Notes: a model not told the origin generated them from the letters alone. Positions 24,564 to 35,010 are shown, counted from the stretch's first letter. The stretch: 64,000 bases of DNA from Sphingomonas sp. GM_Shp_1 (GCF_026540895.1 NZ_JALNUR010000004.1:1-64000), one strand, 5' to 3'. Numbers and translations: made by a program.

Positions 24564-27500
24564 TTGAACCCCGTTCGATCTTTCGGTGCCGCCGCCCTGC
24601 TTCTCCTGGCCCTTCTGCCATCGCTGGCGGGCGCGGTCGGAGCGGATCCGTGGGAAAAGTGGCAATGGGCCGCCTTCACGCGGCTGGGCGGCGATACCGG
24701 GCTTCCGCACATCACGGCGACCGCGATCGCGCGTGCGGCGGACGGCACGATGTGGATCGGCACGCGTGGCGGGCTGGTCCGCTATGACGGCCAGCGGGTA
24801 CGCAATTTTAAGCAGCGCTTGTCCGATCCCTATTCGCTGCCGGACAATTATGTCCGCTCGCTCCTCGCGCTTCCCGACGGCAGTATGCTGGTCGGGACCA
24901 ATGTCGGGGGGACGGCGCGATATGACCCGCACACCGGTCGGTTCATCCGCCTGAAGGCGATGCGGGGACGGATCGGCAGCCGAGTCTACGGCTTTACGCC
25001 GGACGGGCAGGGGGGCGCCTATCTGAGTTCGGATGGCGGCGCGCATCATTATGTCCGGGGTGCCGATGCCATCGACCCGATGGCAGACCAGACGATCCAT
25101 GCGGCGGACGGTCGTCCGCTGGGGTCCTTTTCCATCCTTCGCGATCCGGATGGGACCCTATGGGTCGGATGCGAGGAGGGCCTGTGGGTCCGCCGCCGCG
25201 CTACGGGCCGTTTCACGCTGGTCGAACTGGGCGGCGATCACGGCCGCAGCGACGTCTGGTCGATCCTGCGCGATCGAGAGGGGCGGCTGTGGATCGGGAC
25301 GGGTGCGGACGGGCTTTACCTAGCGAACGGGCAGGAGCCGTTTCACGCGGTATCCGGTCTGGATGGCGCGTCCGCGCTGATCGGCCACCGGACCATTCGG
25401 GCGCTGATACAGGATGCGCGGGGGCGGATATGGTTGGGCACCGACGGGCTGGGGATCGTCCTCATCGACCCCGCGCGCGGCTTTGCGGCTTGGCCGATCC
25501 GTCATCTGGCGGCCAATCCGCTGTCGTTGGTGGGGGATACGGTCCGCGCGCTGGCGCTGGACGGAGCGGGCGGGATCTGGGCCGCGACCGAATTGGGTGC
25601 CGCGCGCACGTCGGGGCCGGGCGGCGGGGTCCTGCGCATCGGATCGGCGATGCCCGATCCGCGCATGTCGCTGTCGGACGACAATGTTCGCGGGATCATG
25701 GTCGATCGCCGGGAACGGATCTGGCTGGGGCTGAGCAAGGGCGCGGTCGACCGGCTCGACCGCGCGGCGGGGCAGGTGCGCCGGGTCAATCTGGAAGGCC
25801 GCCACGCCGGTCAGGATATCAAGGCGCTGCTGGAATCGGATGACGGGACGATCCTGGTCGGCGCGCGCGGCGTGGTGGCGATCGATCCCGAGAGCCTGAG
25901 GCAACGCCCCGTCACGGTGTCGGGGTTGGGCGACCTGCCCGTCATCTCGCTGGCGGAGACGCCGGACGCCCTCCTGATCGGCACCTACAAGGGGCTGTTC
26001 GTCCGCCGTCGTGCCGATGGCGCGGTTCGGCATTTCCAGCACGACATTGTCGACCCCCACAGCCTGCCGAACAACGAAGTGATCAACATCGTCGTCCAGC
26101 CGGATGGGACGGCACTGGTCGCGACGCCGGGGGGCATCGGTCGGCTCGACCTGCGGACCGGGCGCTTCACCAATTTCGCGAGCCGGGCGGGGGACTCGAA
26201 CAGCCTGCCGCAGGATTATGCGGGCTCGATCGTCCCGTCCGGTCGCGACATCTGGGTCGGGACCTATGGCGGCGTGGGATATGGCCAGGCAGCGCCCGGC
26301 GGCTGGCGGTTCCGGGCGATCGCCGAGGCGCAGGGTCTGGCGGGGGACAATGTCGCCTCTCTCGTCATGGATAACCGCCATCGCTTGTGGGCCGCGAGCA
26401 CCGGTGGGATTTCGCTGATCGATCCGACCGGCGGCCGGGTCCGCGTGATGAGCCGTCGCGACGGCCTGACCATGAGTGCCTTCAACCAGCGGGCCGCGGC
26501 GCGCACGGCGGACGGGTCGCTGCTGTTCGGATCGCCCGAGGGATTGCTGGTGCTCCAGCCCGATCTTTTGCTGGAGCAGAAGGCCCATGCCGATACCGCG
26601 CAACTGATCGTCGGCGGGGCCGAGGTAGACGGGCGTCCGCTGCCGGTCGATCCGGTCTCGTCGGATTTCACCCTGCGTTTGAACGGCGACGAGCGGACGG
26701 TGCGCATCGGCTTCGCGCTGACCGATTATGCCGCGCCGGAGGAAATCCGATACGGCTATCGCCTGCACGGGTTCGACCGGCAATGGATGAACGTGCCCTC
26801 CGGTACCCCCGCCAGCGCGACCTACACCAATCTGCCCGCCGGCCGTTATGATCTGGAGTTGCGGGCGTCTGTGCCGGGCTTGAACGCGCGGACCGTGACC
26901 CGTCGCATCCGTGTGATCGTGAAGCCCGAATGGTATGAGGCCTGGCCCGCGCGCGCCGGGCTTGCCCTTCTGGTGATCCTGTCGCTGGGCGTGGTCATCT
27001 GGTTCGTGACCGCCGTGATCCGACGCCGGGCCCGCATGCTGGAGACGATGGTCGAGGAGCGGACCGGCGCGCTGCGTGCGGCCAACGCGCAACTCGACCG
27101 GCTGGCGAGCACCGATCCGCTGACCGGGCTGGCCAACCGGCGAACCCTGATGACCGCGATCGATGCCGAGCGGGAGCGTGCGGTTCGGGAGGGCGGCGAC
27201 TTCGCCTTCGCGCTGCTCGACCTCGACCATTTCAAGCGGATCAACGACGAATATGGACATGGTGCGGGGGACGAGGTGCTGATCGAGATCGCGACCCGCC
27301 TGCGTCACGGCGTTCGGAGCGCGGACCGCATCGCGCGTTATGGCGGAGAGGAGATCGCGATCCTCTTCCCCGCCGCCTCGCTCGACGCGGCGGCGGCGAT
27401 TGTCGAGCGGTTGCGCAGGGACGTGGCGGAGCGGCCCGTCAGGGTCGACGATCGCGCGATCCCCGTCACCTTCAGCGCGGGCGTGGCGCAGTGGCGGAAC

Positions 27501-27593
27501 GGCGAGGATGTCGAGACGATGATCCGCCGCGCCGACCACGCGCTCTACCGTGCCAAGGGCGAGGGTCGCGATCGGGTAGGACAGGCGTCATGA
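24564..27593 (+). CDS. Two-component-propeller sensor diguanylate cyclase
   Basis: A roughly 1009-residue membrane protein. After a signal peptide (NPVRSFGAAALLLLALLPSL), a large periplasmic beta-propeller is built of Reg_prop repeats such as DGTMWIGTRGGLVRYDG and GRIWLGTDGLGI. A Y_Y_Y domain follows (YGYRLHGFDRQWMN), then one membrane helix and a C-terminal GGDEF domain with the active variant GGEEI (RYGGEEIAILFP). It likely turns an external signal into cyclic-di-GMP. The start is uncertain: TTG at 24564 gives a clean signal peptide, and TTG at 24492 would add 24 residues. A near-palindrome TTGTCATATGTCAA lies at 24529-24542. Confidence 0.85.
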   Translation: MNPVRSFGAAALLLLALLPSLAGAVGADPWEKWQWAAFTRLGGDTGLPHITATAIARAADGTMWIGTRGGLVRYDGQRVRNFKQRLSDPYSLPDNYVRSLLALPDGSMLVGTNVGGTARYDPHTGRFIRLKAMRGRIGSRVYGFTPDGQGGAYLSSDGGAHHYVRGADAIDPMADQTIHAADGRPLGSFSILRDPDGTLWVGCEEGLWVRRRATGRFTLVELGGDHGRSDVWSILRDREGRLWIGTGADGLYLANGQEPFHAVSGLDGASALIGHRTIRALIQDARGRIWLGTDGLGIVLIDPARGFAAWPIRHLAANPLSLVGDTVRALALDGAGGIWAATELGAARTSGPGGGVLRIGSAMPDPRMSLSDDNVRGIMVDRRERIWLGLSKGAVDRLDRAAGQVRRVNLEGRHAGQDIKALLESDDGTILVGARGVVAIDPESLRQRPVTVSGLGDLPVISLAETPDALLIGTYKGLFVRRRADGAVRHFQHDIVDPHSLPNNEVINIVVQPDGTALVATPGGIGRLDLRTGRFTNFASRAGDSNSLPQDYAGSIVPSGRDIWVGTYGGVGYGQAAPGGWRFRAIAEAQGLAGDNVASLVMDNRHRLWAASTGGISLIDPTGGRVRVMSRRDGLTMSAFNQRAAARTADGSLLFGSPEGLLVLQPDLLLEQKAHADTAQLIVGGAEVDGRPLPVDPVSSDFTLRLNGDERTVRIGFALTDYAAPEEIRYGYRLHGFDRQWMNVPSGTPASATYTNLPAGRYDLELRASVPGLNARTVTRRIRVIVKPEWYEAWPARAGLALLVILSLGVVIWFVTAVIRRRARMLETMVEERTGALRAANAQLDRLASTDPLTGLANRRTLMTAIDAERERAVREGGDFAFALLDLDHFKRINDEYGHGAGDEVLIEIATRLRHGVRSADRIARYGGEEIAILFPAASLDAAAAIVERLRRDVAERPVRVDDRAIPVTFSAGVAQWRNGEDVETMIRRADHALYRAKGEGRDRVGQAS

Positions 27594-27847
27594 TGGCGCG
27601 GGAACCGGGCGCGGGGGTCGGCGATTGCATGAGGGTGATGGATAACGACCTCTTCCCGTCAGAGCGAACCGTCACCGGTCGTCTGCTTCGCCGCCACGGC
27701 GCCTTCATCCTGCAATGTGATGGCGGCGGGGAACTGGAACTGCGATTGCCGCGTGTGCCGGTCGATCATGTCGGCAAACCGGTTTGCATCGTCGGACGGA
27801 TGCTGGCTCCCGGCTTGATGGAGGCGGAAGGAGTGCGCGGTGCCTGA
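27590..27847 (+). CDS. DUF5818-like small protein
   Basis: An 85-residue (or shorter) protein whose core, RTVTGRLLRRHGAFILQCDG then GKPVCIVGRM, resembles the small OB-like DUF5818 proteins seen in sphingomonads. Function unknown. The ATG at 27590 overlaps the stop of the diguanylate cyclase gene (ATGA); further Met codons at 27593 and 27629 are also possible starts. It may be a coupled partner of the cyclase. A palindromic repeat block follows. Confidence 0.65.
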   Translation: MMAREPGAGVGDCMRVMDNDLFPSERTVTGRLLRRHGAFILQCDGGGELELRLPRVPVDHVGKPVCIVGRMLAPGLMEAEGVRGA

Positions 27848-27877
27848 CCGGACCGGGGCCAATGCACCTTCGCCCAC

Positions 27878-28091
27878 TTCCTCCCCGGAAGGGGAGGAAT
27901 GAAGCCCTTCCGCTCGAATATCGATCGGTTCTAGGGCCGATCGACATTCACTCTATTCCTCCCCTGGAAGGGGAGGTGGCAGGCCGAAGGCCTGACGGAG
28001 GGGTGTCCCGGTTGGCGAGGTAGGTAAAACTCACGGCTGGCTACACCCCTCCACCATGCTTCGCATGGTCCCCCTCCCCTTGCAGGGGAGG
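27878..28091. repeat. Composite palindromic intergenic element, copy B (longest)
   Basis: A series of inverted repeats fills the 265-base convergent spacer: TTCCTCCCC/GGGGAGGAA (27878-27899), TCGATCGG/CCGATCGA (27921-27944), CCTCCCC/GGGGAGG (about 27958-27976), CAGGCC/GGCCTG (about 27979-27993), GGAGGGGTGT/ACACCCCTCC (27997-28006 with 28043-28052), ACCATGC/GCATGGT (about 28053-28069) and CCTCCCC/GGGGAGG (28073-28091). The order of the modules matches copies A and C. No ORF is supported in this spacer. Confidence 0.75.
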
Positions 28092-28112
28092 AATAAGGAT
28101 CGTGCAGTGGTC

Positions 28113-29048
28113 CTAGTGTGCGGCCTTGCGGGGGATCAGGTGGAGCACGCCCACGATCATCCCGCCGACGATCAAGCCGACGATCGCCGACCCGATCGCG
28201 CCGACGACCCAGGCGACAGCCGATCCGGCGACGGGCACGCCCTCGCCGACATGGTGCGCCGTGTTGTGGATCAGGTGGGGAAGGGTGGTGAAGCCGAACT
28301 CCTCCATGCCATGCACGATGATCCCGCCGCCGACCCAGACCATCGCGGCGGTGCCGACGACCGCCAGCACGCGAAGCACCACCGGCATCGCCTTGACCAG
28401 TCCGCGACCGATCGACTGCGCGGCGGGGCTCTGCCGCTGTGCCAGGTGAAGGCCGATATCGTCCATCTTCACGATCGCGGCGACCAGGCCGTAGACGCCG
28501 ACCGTGATCGCGATCCCGACCAAGGCCAGCGCGATCGCCTGCGTCCCGATCGACAGGTCGGGCAGTTCTGACAGCGCGATCGCCATGATCTCCGCCGACA
28601 GGATCAGGTCGGTGCGGATCGCACCAGAGACTTGGCGATCCTCCAGCGTCTTGGCATCGACGGTGGCGGCCTCTTCGGCTTCGGCATGGTCGCCCATCAG
28701 GCTTTCGAAGATCTTCTCGCTCGCCTCGAAGCACAGGAATGCGCCACCCGCCATCAGGATCGGGGTGATCGCCCATGGCGCGAAGGCGCTGAGCAGCAAG
28801 GCGGCGGGCAGCAGGAACAGCAGCTTGTTGCGCAGCGACCCGAGCGCGATCTTGCCGATGATCGGCAATTCCCGCTGGGGCGCCAGCCCGACGACATAGC
28901 GCGGCGTGACGGCGGTATCGTCGATGACGACGCCCGCCGCCTTGGCACCGGCGCGCGCGGAGGCACCCGCCACGTCGTCCAGCGATGCCGCCGCCAGCTT
29001 GGCGATCGCCGCCACGTCGTCCAGCAATGCGACCAGACCCCCTGCCAT
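28113..29048 (-). CDS. DUF808 family inner-membrane protein
   Basis: A 311-residue membrane protein of the DUF808 (YedI-like) family. The N-terminal signature is GLVALLDDVAAIAKLAAASLDD, followed by VVIDDTAVTPRYV and ELPIIGKIALGSLRNK. About six or seven hydrophobic segments follow, and the C-terminus ends in a final helix and a short basic tail. Function is unknown. The ATG at 29048 has AAAGGA about six bases upstream. The gene runs toward the palindromic repeat block, convergent with the DUF5818-like gene. Confidence 0.85.
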   Translation of the reverse strand: MAGGLVALLDDVAAIAKLAAASLDDVAGASARAGAKAAGVVIDDTAVTPRYVVGLAPQRELPIIGKIALGSLRNKLLFLLPAALLLSAFAPWAITPILMAGGAFLCFEASEKIFESLMGDHAEAEEAATVDAKTLEDRQVSGAIRTDLILSAEIMAIALSELPDLSIGTQAIALALVGIAITVGVYGLVAAIVKMDDIGLHLAQRQSPAAQSIGRGLVKAMPVVLRVLAVVGTAAMVWVGGGIIVHGMEEFGFTTLPHLIHNTAHHVGEGVPVAGSAVAWVVGAIGSAIVGLIVGGMIVGVLHLIPRKAAH

Positions 29049-29111
29049 CGATCCTTTACTCCCTATCGATCCTTTCGCCCTGCCTAGAGGCGGATGCGGG
29101 GCGATGCACGG

Positions 29112-29131
29112 AAAAATGACGTGGGCGTCAT
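29112..29131 (-). terminator. Intrinsic terminator overlapping the lysR stop codon
   Basis: On the minus strand ATGACG-CCCA-CGTCAT (29131-29116) is followed directly by a run of five Ts. The left arm contains the stop codon of the LysR gene, so the terminator starts within the coding end. The stem is only six pairs, so efficiency may be modest. Confidence 0.5.
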
Positions 29132-30000
29132 GTCATCCACGCGGTGTCCCGCCAGCATTCGGTCAGGTGCGCGATCAATGCGGGCACGGCGGCGGGCGTG
29201 CCCGCATTCGCATGCAGTGCCCATAAGGCCACCGACGCCGCGCCCTCGTGCCGGGGAAGGACTCGGACCAGCCGCCCATCGGCCAAGGCATCGGACACGT
29301 CCCACAAGGACCGCAGCGCGATCCCGGCCCCCGCCAGCGCCAGTTCGCGCACGACTTCGCTGGAGTTCGTCTCGATCCAGCTTTCCCCCGTCACGGTCAC
29401 GCCCGCCAACCGCCAAGGGAGTTGTCCGGAGGCGGCGAGCAGCCGATGCGCGGCCAGATCCTCGATGGTTTCGGGCGCTCCGGCGCGGTCCAGATAGGTT
29501 GGGCTGGCGCACAGGATGCGGCGGTTGACGGTCAACCGGTGCGTCGCGACCCCAGTGGGCGGCGTCGCGGTGATACGAAAGGCGATGTCGATCCCCCCGC
29601 CGATCACGTCGACGAAATCATCGGTCAGGTCGATCCGCAACCGCACGGCGGGATGTCGCTCCAGGAACGCGGGCAGATAGGGGGCGATCCAGAGGCGACC
29701 GAAGGAGGTCGGCGCTGTGACATGAAGCGGCCCCGCCGGTTCGGATGCGGCCTGCGCCATGCGATCCTGCGCGGCGCGAAGCCCGGCGATCAGGGGCGCG
29801 ACCTCGGCATGGAAGGCGGCTCCGCTCTGCGTCAGCGCCAGCCGGCGTGTCGTGCGGTGGAGCAGGCGGACTCCAAACCGCGCCTCAAGTCGTGCGATCC
29901 GCTTCGATACCATGGCGGGCGACAGCCGCCAGACCCGTGCCGCCGCCGCAAGGCTGCCCTCACGCACCACATCCACGAACAGCGCGATGTCCGGGTCCAT
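29128..30000 (-). CDS. LysR family transcriptional regulator
   Basis: A 290-residue LysR regulator of the CrgA/DsdC-like subgroup that usually governs small, local targets. The HTH is at about residues 4-62 ([21 protein letters not shown]), and the effector domain starts near [20 protein letters not shown]. It is divergent from malate synthase G across 94 bases, so it may regulate that gene, but no effector can be named. A short terminator overlaps its stop codon. Confidence 0.85.
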   Translation of the reverse strand: MDPDIALFVDVVREGSLAAAARVWRLSPAMVSKRIARLEARFGVRLLHRTTRRLALTQSGAAFHAEVAPLIAGLRAAQDRMAQAASEPAGPLHVTAPTSFGRLWIAPYLPAFLERHPAVRLRIDLTDDFVDVIGGGIDIAFRITATPPTGVATHRLTVNRRILCASPTYLDRAGAPETIEDLAAHRLLAASGQLPWRLAGVTVTGESWIETNSSEVVRELALAGAGIALRSLWDVSDALADGRLVRVLPRHEGAASVALWALHANAGTPAAVPALIAHLTECWRDTAWMT

Positions 30001-30094
30001 TCGTTCCTCCTGCGATCGACAGCGCTTCGATTATGCCGACTACCGGGAGGAATGGCGACACCCTATCATGACCCCATCGCAACGGAGTTGGCAC

Positions 30095-32212
30095 ATGGTT
30101 GAGGAAAGCAGCATGATCGATCGCCACGGCCTGTCCGTCGCTCCCGCGCTCGTCCGGTTTCTGGAAGAGCGTGCGCTGCCGGGGAGCGGCGTCGATCCGC
30201 AACGCTTCTGGACCGGGCTTGCCGATATCCTGAACCGTTTCGCGCCGGAAAATGCCGCGCTTTTGCATCGCCGGGACGCGTTGCAGGCGAAGATCGATGA
30301 CTGGTACCGCCAGGGCGGCTCGGTCGATGGCGCAGAACAGCGGCGCTTCCTGAGCGAGATCGGCTATCTCGCGCCCGAACCCGAACCTTTCGCCATTTCA
30401 CCGGAGGGTGTCGATGAGGAGGTCGCCAGCTTGGCGGGGCCACAACTCGTCGTGCCGATGCTGAACGCCCGTTTTCTGCTCAATGCGGCCAATGCGCGGT
30501 GGGGCAGCCTATACGATGCCCTCTATGGCACGGACGCCCTTGCGCCACCCTCGGATGCGGCGGGCTATGACCCGGAACGCGGCGCGGCCGTCATCGGCTG
30601 GGCGCGCGCCTTTCTGGACGAGGCGCTTCCGATCGAGGGCGGATGGGACAGCGTGACCGACTTGGAGACGGCGACCGCCCGGCTTCGCGACCCCACCCAA
30701 TATCGGGGTCGCGGCGAGAAGGGTTGGCTGTTCCGCCATCATGGTCTGCATATCGAGATCATCGTAGACCCGTCGCATCCCATCGGTCACACCGATCTGG
30801 CGGGGATCGCCGATATCGTGCTGGAGTCCGCACTGACCACCATTTGCGATCTGGAGGATTCGGTCGCGGCGGTCGATGCGGCGGACAAGGTCGCTGGCTA
30901 TGCCAACTGGCTCGGGCTGATCGACGGCAGCCTGACCGCACAAGTCGACAAGGGCGGCCGGATGCTGACCCGAACGCTGAACGCCGATCGGTCCTATCGG
31001 GCGCCCGACGGATCGTCCTTCACGCTGCCGGGGCGAAGCCTATTGTTCGTCCGCAATGTCGGTCACCTGATGACGACCCCCGCCATCCGCCTGCCGGACG
31101 GCAGCGAGGCGCCGGAGGGGATCATCGACGCCGTCGTCACCAGCCTGATCGCGATGCGCGACGGCCTGAACGGAGAGCGTCGGCGCAACGGTCGCTTCGG
31201 TTCGATCTATATCGTGAAGCCCAAGATGCACGGACCGGACGAGACCGCCTTCGCCGACCGGCTGTTCGACGCGGTCGAGGACATGCTGGGCCTGGCGCGG
31301 CATCGGATCAAGATCGGCGTGATGGACGAGGAGCGCCGGACCTCGGCCAACCTCGCGGCCTGTATCCATGCCGTGCGGCACCGGATCGTCTTCATCAACA
31401 CGGGCTTTCTCGACCGGACCGGGGATGAGATCCACACCGCGATGCACGCCGGGCCGATGCTCCGCAAGGGTGCGATGAAGGAGACGCCGTGGATCGCGGC
31501 CTATGAGGATCGCAATGTCCAGGTCGGGCTGGGGTGCGGCTTTGCGGGGCGGGCGCAGATCGGCAAGGGCATGTGGGCCGCGCCCGACCGGATGGCGGAC
31601 ATGCTGGCGCAGAAGATCGCGCATCCACGCTCGGGGGCGACCACCGCATGGGTGCCGTCCCCCACCGCCGCGACGCTGCATGCGACCCATTACCACCGCG
31701 TCGACGTCGCCGCTCGCCAGGCCGAGCGCGCGAACGAGCCCGTGGCGGCGCTCGAACGCCTGCTGACCCCGCCGGTCGCGGTCCAGCCGGACTGGACGGC
31801 GGAGGAAATCGCCGGCGAACTGGACAATAATACCCAAGGGCTGCTCGGCTATGTCGTCCGCTGGATCGATCAGGGGGTGGGCTGTTCCAAGGTGCCCGAC
31901 CTGCACGATATCGGCCTGATGGAAGACCGGGCGACATTGCGCATCTCGTCCCAGCATATCGCCAACTGGCTGCTTCACGCTATCGTGAGCGCCGAGCAGG
32001 TGGAGGCGGCACTGCGGCGCATGGCGTCGAAGGTCGATGCCCAGAACCGGGGCGATCCGGCCTATCGCCCGATGACCGGGTCGGGCCGCGAAGGGCTGGC
32101 CCTGCAGGCGGCCCGCGCGCTGATCTTCGAGGGGATCGCGCAACCCAATGGCTATACCGAGCCGCTGCTCCACCTTTATCGTCGGCGCGCCAAACAGCAG
32201 GAGAATGGCTGA
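30095..32212 (+). CDS. glcB: Malate synthase G
   Basis: A 705-residue cytoplasmic enzyme joining glyoxylate and acetyl-CoA to malate, for growth on acetate or glycolate. Family features include the acidic Mg-binding region [17 protein letters not shown], the substrate-binding [10 protein letters not shown], the [12 protein letters not shown] block and the late [20 protein letters not shown] region with the catalytic Asp. Length is close to the usual 720. The ATG at 30095 has GGAG seven bases upstream; ATG at 30113 is also usable. No isocitrate lyase gene is in the window. A carbonic-anhydrase-like gene starts directly after the stop. Confidence 0.95.
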   Translation: MVEESSMIDRHGLSVAPALVRFLEERALPGSGVDPQRFWTGLADILNRFAPENAALLHRRDALQAKIDDWYRQGGSVDGAEQRRFLSEIGYLAPEPEPFAISPEGVDEEVASLAGPQLVVPMLNARFLLNAANARWGSLYDALYGTDALAPPSDAAGYDPERGAAVIGWARAFLDEALPIEGGWDSVTDLETATARLRDPTQYRGRGEKGWLFRHHGLHIEIIVDPSHPIGHTDLAGIADIVLESALTTICDLEDSVAAVDAADKVAGYANWLGLIDGSLTAQVDKGGRMLTRTLNADRSYRAPDGSSFTLPGRSLLFVRNVGHLMTTPAIRLPDGSEAPEGIIDAVVTSLIAMRDGLNGERRRNGRFGSIYIVKPKMHGPDETAFADRLFDAVEDMLGLARHRIKIGVMDEERRTSANLAACIHAVRHRIVFINTGFLDRTGDEIHTAMHAGPMLRKGAMKETPWIAAYEDRNVQVGLGCGFAGRAQIGKGMWAAPDRMADMLAQKIAHPRSGATTAWVPSPTAATLHATHYHRVDVAARQAERANEPVAALERLLTPPVAVQPDWTAEEIAGELDNNTQGLLGYVVRWIDQGVGCSKVPDLHDIGLMEDRATLRISSQHIANWLLHAIVSAEQVEAALRRMASKVDAQNRGDPAYRPMTGSGREGLALQAARALIFEGIAQPNGYTEPLLHLYRRRAKQQENG

Positions 32213-32782
32213 ATGCCGCTTTATGCCATGGGCGAGCATCGCCCGGTCGTTCATCCCTCCGCCTGGATCGCCCCGTCCGCCGATGTCGTCGGACAGGCGA
32301 TCCTGGAGGAACAGGTCAGCCTGTGGTTCGGTGCGGTGCTGCGCGCCGATAACGGCCCGATCCGCGTCGGGGCGCGCAGCAATGTGCAGGACGGGGCGGT
32401 GCTTCATTCCGATCCCGGCAGCCCGCTGACCATCGGGGCGGACTGCACCATCGGGCATAAGGCGATCCTGCATGGCTGTACCGTCGAGGACGGATGCCTG
32501 ATCGGCATGGGCGCGACGATCCTGAACGATGCGGTGATCGGTGCCGGATCGCTGGTGGGGGCGGGGGCGCTGGTGACCGAGGGGAAGGTGTTTCCGCCTG
32601 ACAGCCTGATCGTCGGCGCGCCCGCCCGCGCCGTCCGCGCGCTGGAGCCGGAGCAGGTCGCCAGGCTGCGCCTGTCCGCCGAGGGCTATGCGGCGCGCGC
32701 GGCACGATATGCCACGCATTTGCAGCGTCTTGACGGGGATCAGGCCGATGCGGTCGTTGACGTGGGCGGCACACCTGCCTAG
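32213..32782 (+). CDS. Gamma-carbonic anhydrase family protein
   Basis: A 189-residue left-handed beta-helix protein of the gamma-CA/LbetaH class (YrdA/CaiE-like). Hexapeptide repeats run through most of its length, with zinc-ligand-type histidines in VLHSDPG, CTIGHKAILHG. Family members bind zinc and some hydrate CO2; others act on acyl groups, so the substrate is uncertain. The ATG directly follows the malate synthase stop codon, implying co-transcription and probable translational coupling. Confidence 0.88.
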   Translation: MPLYAMGEHRPVVHPSAWIAPSADVVGQAILEEQVSLWFGAVLRADNGPIRVGARSNVQDGAVLHSDPGSPLTIGADCTIGHKAILHGCTVEDGCLIGMGATILNDAVIGAGSLVGAGALVTEGKVFPPDSLIVGAPARAVRALEPEQVARLRLSAEGYAARAARYATHLQRLDGDQADAVVDVGGTPA

Positions 32783-32791
32783 CCAAGCTGG

Positions 32792-33502
32792 GTGACACCG
32801 CCCACCATCCTGATCGTCGAGGACGATCCCGCCCTCCGTACCCTGACCGCCCGTGCGCTTCAGGAAAATGGTTTCGCCGTGAAGCTGGCCAATGCCGCGC
32901 CCGAAATGTGGCAGGCGCTGGAGGTCGGGCAGATCGACCTGATCCTGCTCGACATCATGTTGCCCGGCACCAGCGGGATCGATCTGTGTCGCCAGATCCG
33001 CCAGAAGAACGCGGTCCCGATCATCTTCATCAGCGCCAAGGGCAGCGAGGTCGACCGGGTCGTCGGGCTGGAACTGGGCGCGGACGATTACCTCGCCAAG
33101 CCGTTCGGCACGCGCGAGCTGGTGGCGCGGATCCGCGCCGTGCTGCGTCGCGGCGGGCTGGAGAACGCGCCGGGCGAACGGGAAGCGGGCATATTGGGTT
33201 TCGACGGCTGGACCGCCAATCTGCCGCGTCGCGAGCTGATGTCGCCATCGGGTGCGCAGGTGGAGTTGACCGGCGCGGAGTTCGATCTGCTCGTCGCCTT
33301 TCTCGACAATGCGCAGCGGGTCGTCGCGCGTGAGCGCCTGATCGAGTTGTCGCGGGCGCGGATCGGCGACAGCTCGGACCGCAGCATCGACGTGCTGGTC
33401 AGCCGCCTGCGCCGCAAATTGTCGGGGGCCGGGGGCGCCGCGCCGATCGTCACCGTGCGCGGCGTCGGCTATATGCTGAACGTGCCGGTGGAACGGCGGT
33501 GA
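32792..33502 (+). CDS. OmpR-type response regulator
   Basis: A 236-residue response regulator starting with GTG at 32792. The receiver domain has acidic residues in VEDDPA, phosphoacceptor Asp54 (LLDIMLPGT) and Lys103 (LAKPFGTREL). The winged-helix output domain contains the recognition helix segment RSIDVLVSRLRRKL. It overlaps the next kinase gene as GTGA and is its cognate partner. The target genes are unknown; the pair is close in type to OmpR/EnvZ, but not assigned by name. Confidence 0.9.
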   Translation: MTPPTILIVEDDPALRTLTARALQENGFAVKLANAAPEMWQALEVGQIDLILLDIMLPGTSGIDLCRQIRQKNAVPIIFISAKGSEVDRVVGLELGADDYLAKPFGTRELVARIRAVLRRGGLENAPGEREAGILGFDGWTANLPRRELMSPSGAQVELTGAEFDLLVAFLDNAQRVVARERLIELSRARIGDSSDRSIDVLVSRLRRKLSGAGGAAPIVTVRGVGYMLNVPVERR

Positions 33503-34830
33503 TCCGCCCCTCGGTCGGCCTGCTCGGCCGGATCGTCGCGATCCTGCTGCTGGCGGTGACGATCGAGTTCGCGGTCTCCACCTATCTCTACGAGCGGGCC
33601 AGCCATGTCTCGGTCCGCGATGACGAGGCGCGGCGGCTGGCCGAGCATCTGATCGTCGCGCGCCGCGTCCTGAACGAGCGGCCCGCCTTCGAGCGGCCCG
33701 AGGTGGCGGAGGAACTGACCACCGACCGGTATATCGTCAGCTGGTCCTCGGTGGCACCACCCCGACCCACCATCGCGCCCGCGATGGACAGCATGCGTCG
33801 CCAGATCGTCGATTGGGAGCCTTCGCTGGCGGCGACGGACATTCATCTTCGGCTGACCTCGCCGGGGCGGACTTCAGTGGTGTCGGGGGATTTGCGGCTG
33901 GACGACGGGTCGCTCTTGAGCTTCCGGATGCGCGAAGGGGTCCGGACGCTCGACCTGGCCTTCGGGCGCGTGCTGCTCGCGTTGATCCCGGCGATCGCGC
34001 TGATGCTGCTGAGCGGTGCGCTGATCGGGCGCATCCTGCATCCGCTGAGGACACTCGCCCGCGCCGCCGATACGTTGGGACGCGGGCAGGGCGGCGGAAA
34101 GGGGGCCGCGTTGCTCGTCCCCGAACGCGGGCCGGGCGAGGTGCGCCATGTGACCCGCGCCTTCAACCGGATGCAGGCGCGGATCGGTCGCTTGATAGAC
34201 GAGCGGACGCGGGCGCTGGCGGCGGTCGGCCACGACCTGCGCACTCCGCTCGCCCGGCTCAGGCTGCGCGCCGATGCCATTCGCGACGATGACGTGCGCG
34301 AGGCGATCGGCAGGGATATCGAGGAGATGGAGGCGATGGTCTCCTCCCTCATGGCGTTTCTGGGGGGCGAGGGCGATGCCGAGCAACCCGAACTGACCGA
34401 CCTGGCGATCCTGTGCGCCAATCTGGCCGACGATGCCACCGATCACGGTCGCGACGTCCGCTATGTCGGGCCGGACCATTTCGATTGCCGCCTGCGCCGC
34501 TTCGGCATGAAGCGCGCGCTTACCAATCTGGTCGAGAATGCGCTGCATTACGGCGAACATGCGATCATCACGCTGCGGACCGATCCGGGCGACGATGTGC
34601 GTATCCGGGTCGAGGATGACGGGCCGGGTATCCCGGAGGAATCACTGGAGCTGGTGCTGGAGCCGTTCGTCCGGCTGGATACCGCGCGGCGGCGCGATAC
34701 GGTGGGTTTCGGCCTGGGCCTGTCGATCGTCGCGCGGGTGGTCGCGGCGGAAGGCGGCGTGCTGACCCTGGCCAACCGCGCGGAAGGCGGGCTTTGCGCT
34801 GAAATTCGCCTTCCGCATTGTCGGACATGA
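33499..34830 (+). CDS. EnvZ-like sensor histidine kinase
   Basis: A 443-residue inner-membrane kinase with TM segments at about 8-26 and 155-177, a periplasmic sensor of roughly 130 residues and a HAMP linker. The phospho-acceptor is in AAVGHDLRTPLARLRLRADA, and the ATPase domain has NLVENALHYG, EDDGPGIPEE and GFGLGLSI. The GTG start overlaps the stop of the response regulator gene. The periplasmic sensor is poorly conserved and gives no hint of the stimulus. Confidence 0.9.
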   Translation: MIRPSVGLLGRIVAILLLAVTIEFAVSTYLYERASHVSVRDDEARRLAEHLIVARRVLNERPAFERPEVAEELTTDRYIVSWSSVAPPRPTIAPAMDSMRRQIVDWEPSLAATDIHLRLTSPGRTSVVSGDLRLDDGSLLSFRMREGVRTLDLAFGRVLLALIPAIALMLLSGALIGRILHPLRTLARAADTLGRGQGGGKGAALLVPERGPGEVRHVTRAFNRMQARIGRLIDERTRALAAVGHDLRTPLARLRLRADAIRDDDVREAIGRDIEEMEAMVSSLMAFLGGEGDAEQPELTDLAILCANLADDATDHGRDVRYVGPDHFDCRLRRFGMKRALTNLVENALHYGEHAIITLRTDPGDDVRIRVEDDGPGIPEESLELVLEPFVRLDTARRRDTVGFGLGLSIVARVVAAEGGVLTLANRAEGGLCAEIRLPHCRT

Positions 34831-35010
34831 TTTGTCACGTTTTCGCTGCACGACAGCAAAACTCAAAGCGTATTTACTGATCGAAGAGGTAGGATGCCGC
34901 CGCGACCCAGCGTCGGATCATCCTGCTCGCCGAATTGGTGTGCGTTCGTGCTCTCCCTTGGGGAGAGCCATCCGGACACTGGGGTTTGGACATCACTCGG
35001 GAGATAGCCG
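34831..35010. other. Spacer between the EnvZ-like kinase and the 34-residue ORF
   Basis: This 180-base part of a 364-base gap holds no supported gene. It contains one hairpin, GCTCTCCC (34950-34957) with GGGAGAGC (34961-34968), just upstream of the small ORF, plus a probable promoter region without clear hexamers. The hairpin has no T-run, so it is more likely a 5'-leader structure than a terminator. Confidence 0.5.

Noticed and set aside
25320..27539. 739-codon open frame on the minus strand
   Set aside because: It lies fully antisense to the propeller-GGDEF gene, its composition is Arg/Gln/His-rich without domains, and such frames are expected from G/C third-position bias.
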